A stretch of 64,000 nucleotides of DNA from Ashinkailepas kermadecensis (GCA_034440615.1 JAOTOM010002964.1:1-64000); one strand, 5' to 3'; positions 36,201 through 46,721 are shown, counted from the first letter of the stretch. The notes: generated by a model not told the origin, from the letters alone. Translations and numbers: made by a program.

Positions 36201-37119
36201 GGGTCTCCTTTGCAATCCTGGGGCCTCCTTTGCAATCCTGTGGGCCTACTTCGCAATCCTGAGGGCCTCCTTTGCAATCCTGGGGGTCTCCTTTGCAATC
36301 CTTGGGGCCTCCTTCGCAAACCTGAGGGCCTCATTTGCAATCCTGGGGGCCTCCTTTGCAATCCTGAGGGCCTCCTTTGCAATCCTGGAGTCATCCTTTG
36401 TAATCCTGGGGGCCTCCTTTGCAATCCTGGGGCCTCCTTTGCAATCTTGGGGGTCTCCTTTGCAATCCTGGGGCCTCCTTTGCAATCATGGGGCCTCCTT
36501 TGTAATCACAGGGGCCTCCTTTGTAATCACAGGGGCCTCCTTTGAAATCATGCGGCCTCCTTTGCAATCCTGGGGGCCTCCTTTGCATTCCTGGGGGCCT
36601 CCTTTGCACTCCTGAGGGCCTCCTTTGCAATTCTGGAGTCCTCCTTTGTAATCATGGTGGCCTCCTTTGCAAACCTGGGGGCCTCCTTTGCAATCCTGGG
36701 GCCTCCTTTGCAATCCTGGGGCCTCCTTTGTAATCCTAGAGGCCTCCTTTGCAATCCTGGGGGCCTCCTTTGCATTCCTGGGGGCCTCATTTGCAATCCT
36801 GGAGTCATCCTTTGCAATCCTGGGGGCCTCCTTTGCAATCCTGGGGCTTCCTTTGCAATCCTGGGGCTTCCTTTGCAATCCTAGGGGCCTCCTTTGTAAT
36901 CCTGGAGGGCTCCTATGCAATCCTGGGGGCCTCCTTTGCATTCCTGGGAGCCTCCTTTGCAATCCTTGGGGCTTCCTTTGCATTCCTGGGGCCTCCTTTG
37001 TAATCCTGGAGGCCTCCTTTGCAATCCTTGGGGCTTCCTTTGCATTCCTGGGGCCTCCTTTGTAATCCTGGAGGCCTCCTTTGCAATCCTTGGGGCTTCC
37101 TTTGCATTCCTGGGGGCCC
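36201..37119 (+). repeat. 21-bp tandem array, about 44 units, open in several frames
   Basis: The unit 'cctcctttgcaatcctgggg' plus one base is repeated over 919 bp. Because 21 is a multiple of three, long frames appear on both strands: plus LLCNPGG, FAILGAS and PLQSWGP repeats; minus IAKEAPR, DCKGGPQ and GLQRRPP repeats. Towards the right a 62-bp higher-order unit (three sub-units) repeats, with 'aatccttggggcttcc' at 36961, 37023 and 37085. With so many frames equally open and no start context or domain, coding is not supported. Confidence 0.95.
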
Positions 37120-37370
37120 CGTGCCAATTGTTGGCACTCTCTTGATTTCTGGGGCCTCCTATCCTCTCCTAGGTGACTCCTTCTTCAAATTAGGGGCCTC
37201 CTCTCACATCTTGGAGGCTTCCTCTCATGTCTGGTCGGCCTCCATGCTCACTTTTTCCTGTGCATTTCCGAATAGGGGCCTCCTCAAATTTCAGGGGGGG
37301 GCCTCGCCCCCCGCAGTCTCACGGCAGGCGAGCCGACTGCCCCCTCTGCCCCTCGGTGGCGACGCCCTTG

Positions 37371-37515
37371 TCTAGGGGTATGTTGCCCGTCTCACAATCG
37401 AAATATTGGGGGTTCGAGTCTCACCTGTCGCTACTCTTCGCCCGCGACCAGTCGGCGTGAGATATTGGCGACGCTACATCGCGCAACGGTAAGCGTGTCG
37501 TAAAACCAATAACCA
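37371..37515 (+). mobile_element. tRNA-derived SINE, 3' part after the hAT-like insertion
   Basis: Starts with the TSD TCTAGGGG and continues 'tatgttgcccgtctcac', B-box-like GGTTCGAGTCTCAC (37412-37425), 'gtcgctactcttcgcccgcg' and ends 'gtcgtaaaaccaataacc'. Together with 31766-31781 it makes one complete SINE. Confidence 0.9.
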
Positions 37516-37745
37516 CCGGCAGTCGACATCTGGTGATGACGTCATATGATGCAACGTGCCATTATGACGTCATCACGGGACGCCAATCGACGTCTGTTGG
37601 TGACGTAGCTTGCCATGGGGTTCGCTGGTAAAGTTAATTTAATTCAATTCGAAAATTGTTCCTCTTTCTCTTCAACATTTACTGGTGGAAATAAATCTGA
37701 ATAACCCGTTGAACCTTGATGTGCCTCATGTTTATGCCTAAAAAT
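37516..37745 (+). repeat. TGACGTCA palindromic repeat and duplicated flank
   Basis: TGATGACGTCAT (37533-37544) is mirrored by ATGACGTCATCA (37564-37575). The block matches 47102-47330. 'gacgtagcttgccatgg' here and 'gccgtagctcgccatgg' at 47187 may mark the edge of another element. Confidence 0.75.
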
Positions 37746-38050
37746 GATTACATATGAATTTATACTATTACATATTTATATATTATATCTTTATCTGATA
37801 TATTTAGATTATTATATATTTATTCATTATATCCTTATCTTACATATTTATATTGTTATATATTTATATTATTATATATTTATATTATTATATATTTATA
37901 TTATTATATATTTATATTATTATATATTTATATTATTATATATTTATATTATTTATATAATTATATATTTATATTATGTATATATGCATATATTATATAT
38001 TTATATTATATACTTATGTAGTGTATTTATATTAATATATTTCTACAATT
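37746..38050. repeat. AT-rich satellite, 'tatatatttatattat' units
   Basis: The units are ~15 bp and near-perfect at 37857-37950. The 129-aa frame (YIYYYIFILLYIY) is this repeat, not a membrane protein. A shortened version is at 47345-47408. Confidence 0.9.
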
Positions 38051-38079
38051 ATGTCATATTCTATTGGTTACCGAACGGA

Positions 38080-38400
38080 GGTACCGATTCGGTGTTCTTT
38101 TTCGGGGCCGACGATCGATTTTTCGTCTACTGATGATTTTTGGAGGACATCAGGCCATTTCTTTAGGGCGCCAACGCAATTTTTCAGGCTCTGGCGCATG
38201 GGCGCTATGTGACCTGTGCAGTCGATGCGCCCCTAAACCACAATAACTAACTAACAGGCCCTGGCGCTTTTTCGGGCTAGTTATCTTTTTATGGGCGAAC
38301 GGTGGTTTTGAGGGACGGGTTCGCTTCGAAGGCTCCGACGTGTATTTAGTACCCGGGCACGTTTTTTAAGGACTGTGTGCGAGCTGCAGCAGGTTTTTAG
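38080..38400 (+). repeat. G/T-rich repeat field with a SINE-like tail
   Basis: Same degenerate texture as 33547-35210. At 38218-38253 'cagtcgatgcgcccctaaa' followed by 'ccacaataactaac' matches the short insertion at 62318-62340, suggesting the 3' end of a second SINE family. Confidence 0.55.
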
Positions 38401-38549
38401 GTCCTCATGTTGTCTTCCCGGCCCCGGTGTGCAGCAGGTCTTGGCGGCCCGCGCACATTGCTCCTCCCAAGCGTTACCAACAACTTTTGCCGCTTCTAGT
38501 GTTTCACTAAGTTACCCGGTGAATCCTAAATCAGGCGCACACCAACAAA

Positions 38550-38690
38550 TATCCCTTTCACTGCCGGAGGTGGGGAAACCCCTTTAACTGCCGGAGGTAG
38601 ACTAACCATTTCACTGCCGGAGGTGAGGTAACCCTTTTACTGCCGGAGGTGGGATAGCCAGTTCAATGTCGGATGTGGACTATCAGGAGT
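38550..38690 (+). repeat. Short minisatellite 'tttcactgccggaggtg'
   Basis: About five units of 26-30 bp ('cactgccggaggtgaggtaa' and variants). No coding signal. Confidence 0.85.
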
Positions 38691-38899
38691 AATCCAACTG
38701 CCGCCAGCCTACTGGCTTTGGACAGACTTGGACGCGGTGACAACAAAGCGGCACCCTGCTTGGCGGCAGCGGCGAAGGGTTAGGTGCCGCTCGGTGGGTA
38801 TCCATCCGTGCGTGGCGCCGAGTGTTGAGCATTCCGGGCAAATCCCCGGATTAGTGGCGTCCGCTGCCATCAGCAGATGTCAGCGACATCAGCTGACAT

Positions 38900-39110
38900 C
38901 AGCAGACCGAACGTCGTTGGCGTGTGTAGAGCTGACACATTTTTACTGGATTGCCCATGCACCCCGTTGGATCACAGAGGTATGTTGATTGAATTGGAAC
39001 AAAGACGCGGTACCGACGCACGTCTAGCTGCTGTCTTTGATGTCTACGTGGGTATGTGTCCAGAGGCGCAGCCAGGTGGGTATGTGTCCAGAGGCTGCCT
39101 TCCCCTAGGA
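38900..39110 (+). mobile_element. Possible LINE C-terminal fragment
   Basis: The plus frame VCRADTFLLDCPCTPLDHRG resembles the terminal 'C...H.L.DCP.Y..HR' motif of RNase H-bearing LINEs (compare HILLDCPTYALHRRY near 17815). The rest is unrecognisable. Weak call. Confidence 0.35.
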
Positions 39111-39276
39111 ACCAAAAATACACTAGACGAAGCGAGAAAGTTTGAGATTTTCAACTGGCAAAACAGGAAATTGTCGGAGCTCTGCGCGCCCCAAGAATTC
39201 AGTTTGTTACATATTTTAGTCGAGTCCACTTTCGGAAAACCCTGACTGCGCTGCTAATCGTGTCGTCGTAGCTGGC

Positions 39277-39488
39277 ATGGACCATATATGGTAGTAATGA
39301 GGAGGATACCTCCAACGTAGTCAGAAACACGTGGTCCAGTCGCCAGTGCCGCGCCACAGTATGGCATCGCCTGTCGGAAGTAATGGACCATATATGGTAG
39401 TAATGAGGAGGATACCTCCAACGTAGTCAGAAACACGTGGTCCAGTCGCCAGTGCCGCGCCGCAGTGTGGCATCGCCTGTCGGAAGTT
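39277..39488. repeat. 106-bp tandem duplication
   Basis: Two adjacent copies (39277-39382, 39383-39488) differ at only a few bases. Each has 'ccatatatgg' and a CACGTG E-box. The junction is seamless. Confidence 0.95.
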
Positions 39489-40415
39489 CGGCGTTCTGAT
39501 CCGAGTATGCGTGTCTTAAATTGCAGTCACGGCAGTCATCTCACCATGCTCTAATGTCACCTTGTATCGGCCAGTGTGTTTGGGATCTGTTTCGTGGTTC
39601 TCGATTGTTCTGCAGTGGGTTCTCACTCGTGACCGGTCCACGAGGCGAGATGGCGACTCGTATGTCTCCTGGTCACACACCGAAACGGACAACAGATGCT
39701 GCTGCCGCCGGGCGCGGCGGTACAACGGCCTGTCGTCTGATGGTCTCCGGCCTACTGTCCTCACCGAGGGAACAAAAACTGCCTTTTGGGAGCTATGGAG
39801 AGGGCACAGAAACGGCTCCACCATGGTTTGTTTACTTCTCGTCTCCACAAAATATCTTGTGAAAACTCCCCGCACATATTACCTGGATTTTAACAGTAAC
39901 TTGTTCCACCCCGCCCCCCTACACCCCATCAAATCTTCTCCAAAGTACACAGATACTCCCACATTTATTTCCAATCACTCTCTTTGTAGGAGTTATTGAG
40001 GTAGTATTAGAGCAGTTGACTGGATTTAACACGCGCACCGCAGGGCTTCTCCCCTCACGCGCATGTCCGAAGTTCACCGGTATGCTAGAGTGGGGTGTCG
40101 CTGTTAAGCTTGACTGTCCGGCTGATGTAATGCAGCTGGTAATCGCTCATTCCGCTTATTGCAGAAATTTGGTGCGGAATTTGTGAAACGAGTATCATGT
40201 TTGACTCAATGTATTGGGTACCTTTCCTTTTCTTGAATAAAATTATGGCTCAATGAACCTACATGCTATCTCAACATCCAACACTGTGAACACTTCACGT
40301 CCGCATTATTTGTTGGCGTAATGTAGTGCCGCTTTATTCTGTAGCATGTTCCCATGCTACACTGCGCTCCTCTATCCTACGATGCAATTGATCACCACCT
40401 TCCTTTTTATTTCAG
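39489..40415. other. Upstream region / presumed intron of zinc-finger copy A
   Basis: No supported gene. Frames at 39516-39999 overlap on both strands without a domain. An AATAAA is at 40236. The stretch ends in a splice-acceptor-like 'cctttttatttcag' (AG at 40414-40415), which has a counterpart before copy B. Confidence 0.4.
40402..40415 (+). promoter_or_regulatory. Putative splice acceptor before zinc-finger copy A
   Basis: A pyrimidine-rich tract followed by TTTCAG, then 'ttactaccac'. The paralogous position before copy B has 'ccttttgtttcag|ctgctacc' (AG at 49252-49253). Conservation of the acceptor in both copies supports a 5' intron with the finger region in the last exon. The donor exon was not found. 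Confidence 0.55.
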
Positions 40416-40504
40416 TTACTACCACACTCTCCTGTCTTTGACGTCACAGCACCGTCAGCGCGGCCAGTTCACCTGCGACAACACACGCCGGTGTGAGCGT
40501 TAGC

Positions 40505-41347
40505 ATGACGGCTGTCCTACAGCTGTACTCGGTAGCTCCTGTGACACAGTCAGCTCACAGCATGGCAGACAGGAATACATCAGAGAAGTGGCCAAATCGC
40601 TGTGACCTGTGTGGGAGAGAGTTTCGTTATCCCAGCAACCTCATTGCTCACGGCCGAACTCACAGCGGCGAGAAGCCACACAAATGTGATATGTGTGAGA
40701 AGTCGGTCTGTCAAAAGAGCACTCTTAAAGTCCACTACAGACTCCATTCCGGCGAGAGGCCTTACAAGTGTGAGCAGTGTGGTAAATCGTTTTGTCAACA
40801 GGCTAATCTGACCAAGCATCATATAATTAATTCCGGCGAGAGGCCATGGAAGTGTGAGCAGTGTGGTAAGTCGTTTGTTGGTCAGGGTGATCTGAGGCGT
40901 CACGCTGTGGTCTATTCTGGAGAGAAACCGTTCAGCTGTGACGTTGGTGGCAAGCTGTTCAGTCAATAGGGCAATCTTAATATCCACTACAGACTCCATT
41001 CCGGCGAGAGGCCACACAAGTGTGATCAGAGTGGCAAGTCGTTTGTGCATCAGGGCGCCCAGACTCGTCACGCTTCAGTCCATTCCGGAAAGGCCATACA
41101 AGTGTGATCAGTGTGGTAAGTCGTTTGCTCAGCAGGACGGCCTGAAACGTCATTCTCTAGTCCATTCTGGAGAGAGGCCGTGCTGGTGTGATCAGTGCGA
41201 GGTGTGATCAGTGCTGGTGTGATCAGTGCGAGGTGTGATCAGTGCTGGTGTGATCAGTGCTGATGTGATCAGAGGCCGTGCTGGTGTGATCAGTGCGACA
41301 AATCATTGGGCCGCCAGTTGCATCTGGTTAGGCATTTACCGAATTGA
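40505..41347 (+). pseudogene. C2H2 zinc-finger gene, copy A, broken
   Basis: From ATG 40505 (or 40562, matching MAD in copy B) the frame runs 154 (or 135) codons to TAG at 40967. Fingers: RCDLCGREFRYPSNLIAHGRTH is intact, the next has CEKSVCQKSTLKVHYRLH, the third ends in Asn and the fourth in Tyr instead of the last His, and the fifth has lost a Cys (DVGGKLF) before the stop. Beyond it, finger 6 has DQSGKSF (Cys lost), a four-base loss near 41088 shifts the frame, a good finger YKCDQCGKSFAQQDGLKRH follows, and the C-terminus runs into a 'gtgatcagtgctg' repeat. The last piece CDKSLGRQLHLVRHLPN ends at 41347. A short truncated protein could still be made, but the damage indicates a pseudogene. 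Confidence 0.8.
41188..41305 (+). repeat. Tandem repeat 'gtgctggtgtgatcagtgcg' inside copy A
   Basis: Expansion of the codons for the finger start CDQC(E/D): 'tgtgatcagtg' recurs about seven times with 15-30-bp spacing. Confidence 0.85.
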
Positions 41348-42075
41348 TGCCAGCGGTGGTCCATAGAGGCATGATCAGTGTAGAGATCTGTTGCTTCTCA
41401 TTTCCAGCTGATTGCAGTGCAAGCTTGATTCTGGCGGATGGTCTTGCAGTTTTAGAATGTGGGAGGATGTTCAGTTGTCCGAGCATCTCGAGACGTATGC
41501 CTAATACTGACTAATACATGTTTCGTCTCCAGCGCGGTGTCTGAAAATGTATGTAGCGCTTCGATTCCGAGTGCTTAATTATCCTGGAAGCGTTGTGCTT
41601 CAATGAAGTACGGTGGAAATATTATAAACAAAGCACATAACTGTGTCAATTTAGGATGATGTGCACTGGGATTATATATCTAATCTAGGGACCCTCGTGC
41701 GGCATATTGCCACCTTCGCCAATAACCTCAAACACTGAATCAAAAACTAACTCATGCGAAGGGGCGGTAGTATCTCTTCACTTTCTATGCATAGAACGAA
41801 TGCATCTACACCGCATTTGCAGGTGAATGATTGCATGTTTATGTTTAGCAGTGCCTGTTCTTCAATGTGGCTCACATATTCAGGAGCGAGCGAAGCGCAC
41901 AAGACATGGTCGCACCATATTTTTTAGACGGAAGTACCTTAGGGCCAGCGAAACATTTCTTTAAGGAAGTTACGGGTGTGCTTGGTCTCGCCATTTCAGG
42001 GCTATCTTGCGCGTAGAAGAGCACTATTTTGATGATGCCTTCAACCGGAATATTGGTAAATTGACCCAACATCAT
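41348..42075 (+). other. 3' flank of copy A, duplicated at copies B and C
   Basis: Landmarks shared with the flanks of B and C: 'ggtggaaa(t/c)attataaacaa' (41609; C 60969), 'cttcaatgtggc(t)cacatattc' (41850; C 61199) and 'gaaacatttctt...gccatttcagg' (41950; C 61435). Identity is lower than between B and C. Confidence 0.7.
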
Positions 42076-43128
42076 TAGAAGCTAGAAATCATTCGGGTTC
42101 CTTTGATTACCTGACGTCGATAAGTCGTTCGTATACGTCAGTGTGCGCCTGACTTGATGTCAGGGGTCGAAATCTTGTTCAGCCTCCTTGCCAACGGATA
42201 AGGTGTGATCGGTATCTGGAATATGACAAGTCCAATCCGGCTGTCGGTCGTACATATCCTACAGTTCCCTACAGGTATCATCGTTTATATCCATTCATGA
42301 CGTTTTCCAAGTGTAAAGCGTCGAAAACAGCGGTTGCTGCATCCGTTTTCTTCAAAGTTTTTGAAAGGCCGCCAATGATTCTCATCTACTTTGGTCACAC
42401 AGAACATTGTGAAAGTGGATGTACTATCAGTGAAAATGGTGCTGGGATGCGACATCCCCTTCCCAAAAGGCAATCTCCCGGTCTTCACCAATTGCTTCAA
42501 CTCCAAGGAATCGGTCTGAGCTATTCTGGTGCCCCAATGTTTGGTCGGCTGGTACGCGCACGGTGAAAATAATGGTCAGACGTAGTCAATAGAAATGTGA
42601 AGCCAATCAGGATAAACGACAAGGTCCAGCTTAACCTGCCCTACCGAACAGGCCGACCTTGTAAGGACGGAGCAGACAAAGCATAACTGCACCCATGGAG
42701 GTTTCAGGCTGCTGCCGAACATGAACTATATTCGACACACCACAACACCCTGCTCTAGACGGCAGACCATGCGCCTACAGTCAGCACCAATGAAACAACA
42801 CAACCGACGTCACCAGCCGCTGCATGACAAAATATGACGTCACTGAGAACACCTGCATCCTCGCACGTGAATTAAACAGACGACTGTAATTCCTGGAGGC
42901 AGCCCTCAATGATGAGCGGCTGCTGTCCATGAAAGCGCAACAATACAGCCAAGGTGTACTGATGATGTTGCGTGTTGTTTCTCTAACTCACCGTACTGAC
43001 CAGCTGATGGCTGGACCTACCAATGGGCAGTGTATCTGAATCTGGAATGGCTTTGAAACGAATATCACGGTAAATTGGTCATCAATTACTTTTACTATTT
43101 ATAATCACAATTAATTGTACATGCATTA

Positions 43129-43130
<2 letters not shown>
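42076..43130. other. No recognisable gene
   Basis: Frames 42297-42566 and 42285-42506 (minus) lack domains. No repeats of note. Confidence 0.35.

Positions 43131-43190
<60 letters not shown>
43131..43190. repeat. (AT)30 microsatellite
   Basis: Uninterrupted AT dinucleotides over 60 bp. Confidence 0.98.
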
Positions 43191-43193
<3 letters not shown>

Positions 43194-43779
43194 GTGTATG
43201 TATGTACACGGACGTCCGTTCGCCCGAGCTTGGCGCCGCGACCAGACGCGTCTCGGTCGTCCGCCCAACCTTTACCTCACCCCATTTGTTGCCGGTGTAT
43301 ATATGGTATGTGAAAAACTGAGTAAAAAGTGAACTAGAAAAATACAAAGGTGAAGGAAGAAGGGCACCGAATTCGGTCGACCTATACGCTACCCGTGTGC
43401 GAAGAGACTGGACTCAGCAGTGGTAATTGCTGCTGGTTTGTCCAGTTGAATACAGCACAACACATGGATTACACGTCTGCACACCTGAGTGAGTGAACAA
43501 GTGACGGGAGCTTTATGCATAGTGGCTTCCCGTGACCAAGCACCAGCAGCTGGTGGCTTATATTCTGTCCGACACTGCAACGGCTGGATAACATGTGCTG
43601 AGGCTCAGATAGACTTCATTAAACTTGATAGTCAGGTGTTCAGGCAACATGCTGTGAGCTGACTGCCGCCTTGGTGCCGCTGGAAACTCCTGTGTGTCTA
43701 GCAATAGTGCCCCGCTTCTTCTATCTACAGCTCCACCACTTGTCATCATACATGCGGACATCAGGCTGCTGCTATCCAT

Positions 43780-44070
43780 CGACCTGGGTCAAACATTCAC
43801 CGCCATCACGTCCCCCGTCACCCACCTGGGCTCGTAACGCACACGCAGCCGTCCCGTCCGTGACGTCATCAGCGCCAAGGCCTTGGCCCCCAGTCACCAG
43901 CTTCACCACTCCCGGGCGGCCCGACCGAGGGGAGCGTCGCCGGCACACAAACAACGCCGGGAAAAACACGCCGGGGCAGGCGCGGCGCCAGCGGCGGCAG
44001 AAGACGCGGGTCGTGCGGCGGAGTAAACCACGTGACGGCGCGGCGGCGCAAAAGGGCAGCTTAGTTTGCG
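43780..44070. promoter_or_regulatory. CpG-rich block, possible promoter
   Basis: This is the most CpG-dense part of the window ('gcgcggcgccagcggcggc' near 43980). It contains TGACGTCA (43860-43867) and CACGTGAC (44028-44035). The 158-aa plus frame and 60-73-aa minus frames are probably composition artefacts. It could be a promoter or first exon for zinc-finger copy B 5 kb downstream, but no TATA box or donor site can be assigned. Confidence 0.3.
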
Positions 44071-45152
44071 ACTCATCAATCCTTGGTCTGTCAAACGCAA
44101 GCTACTTGAGCTACGACATGACATGCTTTCTTACTGTCTGGAGTTAGCTGTGGTGACGGCGACCTGGCACCCCCACGCGCCTTAGTAAACCTCCCGGTTA
44201 TCAGGTAAATCGCGCGGACCGGCCCGACTCTAGCGGTTTCAGTGAGGTGGCGATTATCGCCAAGTCAGCCCTGACTATTACCGTATTGCACATTGTTTAC
44301 GCCACCAAACTTGAACTCCAAACTAGAATCACTCTGAGCCAAAGTCATGGGGAAAAGCACTTCGTTCTGGCGGAAATCAATCGGCCTCCTCGTAACACCT
44401 TTCCTGCATTAAATGAAAACTTCGTTGAGCTCGAAAGACATGATCAATTGGAATACTAAACTTTACCGGCACTTTCTACCTCACGGGTGATCCAAATTGC
44501 AACGTCCTCAACACTGCTAATAGCCGCAGCAAAACACACCTGCTTGAGTTCGTTAGGAACTATTATCTTCCGTGACAGTGAAGCGCCCTACATTCGCCAC
44601 AGGCACTTTATTGGATATCATCATAGCAAACTCGCCCATTTCTGTCGGAAAAACCAAAGAGAATTACTGCCCCTACAGTCCTCGCAAATATATCAGATGT
44701 TGTATTAAGTAAACAGGCCTGCCTCACACTGTCACGCCTGTCAACACCGTGAAAAAGCCGCGTTCGTTCGGACGAGTGGATGACTCGGATCTGACCCTTG
44801 ACCTTGGTGACATGGACTGGACTCAGGTCACTAGTCGCACCTCAGTAACGGGCAAATGGGACACCTGTTCTTGACGAGCACCTGCCACTCAGAAATATTA
44901 AAATTCGAAACAGTGCCACATGTTAACGAAGCTACCATACACTCATGCATCGGCGAAATGTGGCTTTGCACTTGCAAGACAGTAACACATGCAAAATACA
45001 AAACGGGCAAATTCGCTGAGCTATTAGAGCTGCCTGTAGAGACCAAATCAGCCGAAACATAGCGCCGAAGGGCCCATCAGCTGCGTGGCGTGCCATAAGC
45101 TTTATTTTACCAAAAATTGCATACTTGAATATCTAACATAGTATTACATATA

Positions 45153-45155
<3 letters not shown>
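44071..45155. other. No recognisable gene
   Basis: Several frames of about 70 aa without domains. Nothing structured was seen. Confidence 0.35.

Positions 45156-45219
<64 letters not shown>
45156..45219. repeat. (AT)n microsatellite, about 64 bp
   Basis: Uninterrupted AT repeat followed by 'acagagtctgg'. Confidence 0.97.
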
Positions 45220-45223
<4 letters not shown>

Positions 45224-45572
45224 GTCTGGTATGGTAAAACCGAACCGATTGAGAGAGAATCATAGGGTCTGTTCCCGCGACCTCATCCGGAATAGGTTGA
45301 GCGTCCATTTTCTCTACCGGTCGTTTCCGCGCTTCATTCGGAATTGGATTACTCTCATCGAATCTCAACCGGATGATACAAATCTACTCCGGCCGGTCGG
45401 CGATTGCGGAAGGAATACGACAAACGTGCCGCAACAGTGGCGTTCAGCATCAAATAATTTTTAACCTGGCCAGGAGCACATAGGGTTGTATAATTCACAC
45501 TTTCTTTATTTTAGAGCTATATTTTTGGAAGAAATCCAAGAGACATGGGATATGTGATGGATATGAGCAGTC

Positions 45573-45734
45573 GGGAACGAGTGGTCTAGGGGTAAGATGC
45601 TCGTCTCGCAATCGAAAGGTTGTGGGTTCGAGTCTCACCTGTCGCTACTCTTCGCCCGCGACCAATCGGAGTGAGAGATTGGCGACGCTATATGACTCAA
45701 CGGTCGACGTGTCGTAAAACCAATAACTAACCAA
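45573..45734 (+). mobile_element. tRNA-derived SINE, intact, 14-bp TSD
   Basis: The 162-bp element starts 'gggaacgagtggtctagggg', with an A-box-like region similar to the tRNA-Pro 5' half (TGGTCTAGGGGTA), and has a B box GGTTCGAGTC (45625-45634). It continues with the shared body 'gtcgctactcttcgcccgcg' and ends 'gtcgtaaaaccaataactaa'. A perfect 14-bp direct repeat GGATATGAGCAGTC flanks it (45559-45572, 45735-45748), the mark of LINE-driven insertion. RNA polymerase III would transcribe it. The perfect TSD implies a fairly recent event. Confidence 0.95.
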
Positions 45735-45748
45735 GGATATGAGCAGTC

Positions 45749-46721
45749 ACCCATGTTTTGTGTCACCCACTTTGTCGCCAGTACACTTCGGGAGCATCCA
45801 ATGCACAAGTGGAAATCGGAGCTGGGTGTCCTAAATTTGATGAGCAAATTGTAAGTTCAGTCATGCATGCCAATTTGCATACATATGAGGGGGGCATGCT
45901 TGCTGGTATGCATCCATGCTTTTGGTTTGCATCCATGTATGTATCAGTGGCTGATGGAGGAGCTCCGTGTAGTGCCCTTCGCTAAACGGTGTTTCGTCCC
46001 AAGTTGCCCCTCTCAGAGCATAAAACGTTCATTCAGTGTGCCCAAGTGCAGTCCCCTTCCCCGCTTAATTAATATTCTTCTGCACGAGAGCGTGAAGGGA
46101 CTTCCGCAAAAGCGCCCCTCTGAGGAAATGACTCCTCCAGACGGGTACCTGCCTCCCCGCCCTTGAAAATATCTGGATCCGCCCCTGGAATAAATGCTTT
46201 TAAGCTCCTGAAGCAGCACAGGCCATCGCCATCCACTGGGCGTCAGCTTCCCGGTCGGAGTCGGAATCAGAAAGCATAGCTTGCAGCGTACTTTATTCAT
46301 CCTCCAATAGCTACTGCACAATATGATACATTGGGCTTTCACAACAGCAAGTAAGTATATTAATTAATAAAAATATCGGCACTGCCACGTGCAAGATCGG
46401 AGCAAGGGACCGCGAATGCGACCGACTTGCACATATGCGCCAAACAGCACTACAACCATACCACCACCAACAGCTGATTGAAGGACAAAATTCTACCGGT
46501 CGTTCCCGCGCCTTGATCTGGAAGACCTCCACTGGCCGAAGCTCACCCTATTCCGGACATGGGCGCGGGAACAGACCCATACAATCCGGCACCGTCCGAA
46601 AGCCAACCGCGTGGCTGGAGGCCCCGCCCTCGGCCGTCTGCGCCAATGGCGGCCAGCATTCAGTGACTGCGACGCGTGGTTCGACACGAGCACAGCACGG
46701 CCAGCTGGCCGCCGTCAGACA
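45749..46721. other. No gene; one hAT-type terminus
   Basis: CTGGATCCGCCCCTG (46173-46187) is a terminus typical of hAT MITEs (CAGGGGCGGATCCAG on the other strand). It also appears at 47734, 51897 and 62230. The left partner and TSD were not found. The minus-strand frames here are not recognised. Confidence 0.45.

Larger units (their letters stand above)
31782..37370 (+). mobile_element. 5.6-kb hAT-like element packed with tandem repeats, TSD TCTAGGGG
   Basis: Left end CAGTGGCGTCGCCAC; right end GTGGCGACGCCCTTG, its reverse complement with two changes near the tip. A perfect 8-bp duplication TCTAGGGG flanks it (31774-31781, 37371-37378), typical of hAT insertions. The target was a SINE, and the unoccupied version exists at 46946-47101. 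Inside are ~1.35 kb of unique sequence, a degenerate G/T-rich repeat field, a 54-bp perfect inverted repeat, a 'ggggcctcct' repeat field and a 21-bp array. No transposase is visible, so it is non-autonomous. Related pieces lie at 58344-59765 (left end) and 47405-48169 (interior plus inverted left end). Confidence 0.9.

Noticed and set aside
36040..37127. Open frames of 70-213 aa on both strands (repeats LLCNPGG, IAKEAPR, DCKGGPQ)
   Set aside because: All come from one 21-bp array whose length is divisible by three; so many frames equally open, no start context and no domain.
37744..38133. 129-aa hydrophobic ORF resembling a membrane protein
   Set aside because: Translation of an AT-rich satellite (tatatttatatta units).
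43671..44147. 158-aa ORF in the CpG-rich block
   Set aside because: Proline/arginine-rich composition follows GC content, several overlapping frames on both strands, no domain.
45573..45650. Functional tRNA gene
   Set aside because: A/B boxes are tRNA-like but the acceptor stem and 3' half do not fold as a tRNA, the element continues 90 bp and has a 14-bp TSD and relatives: it is a SINE.
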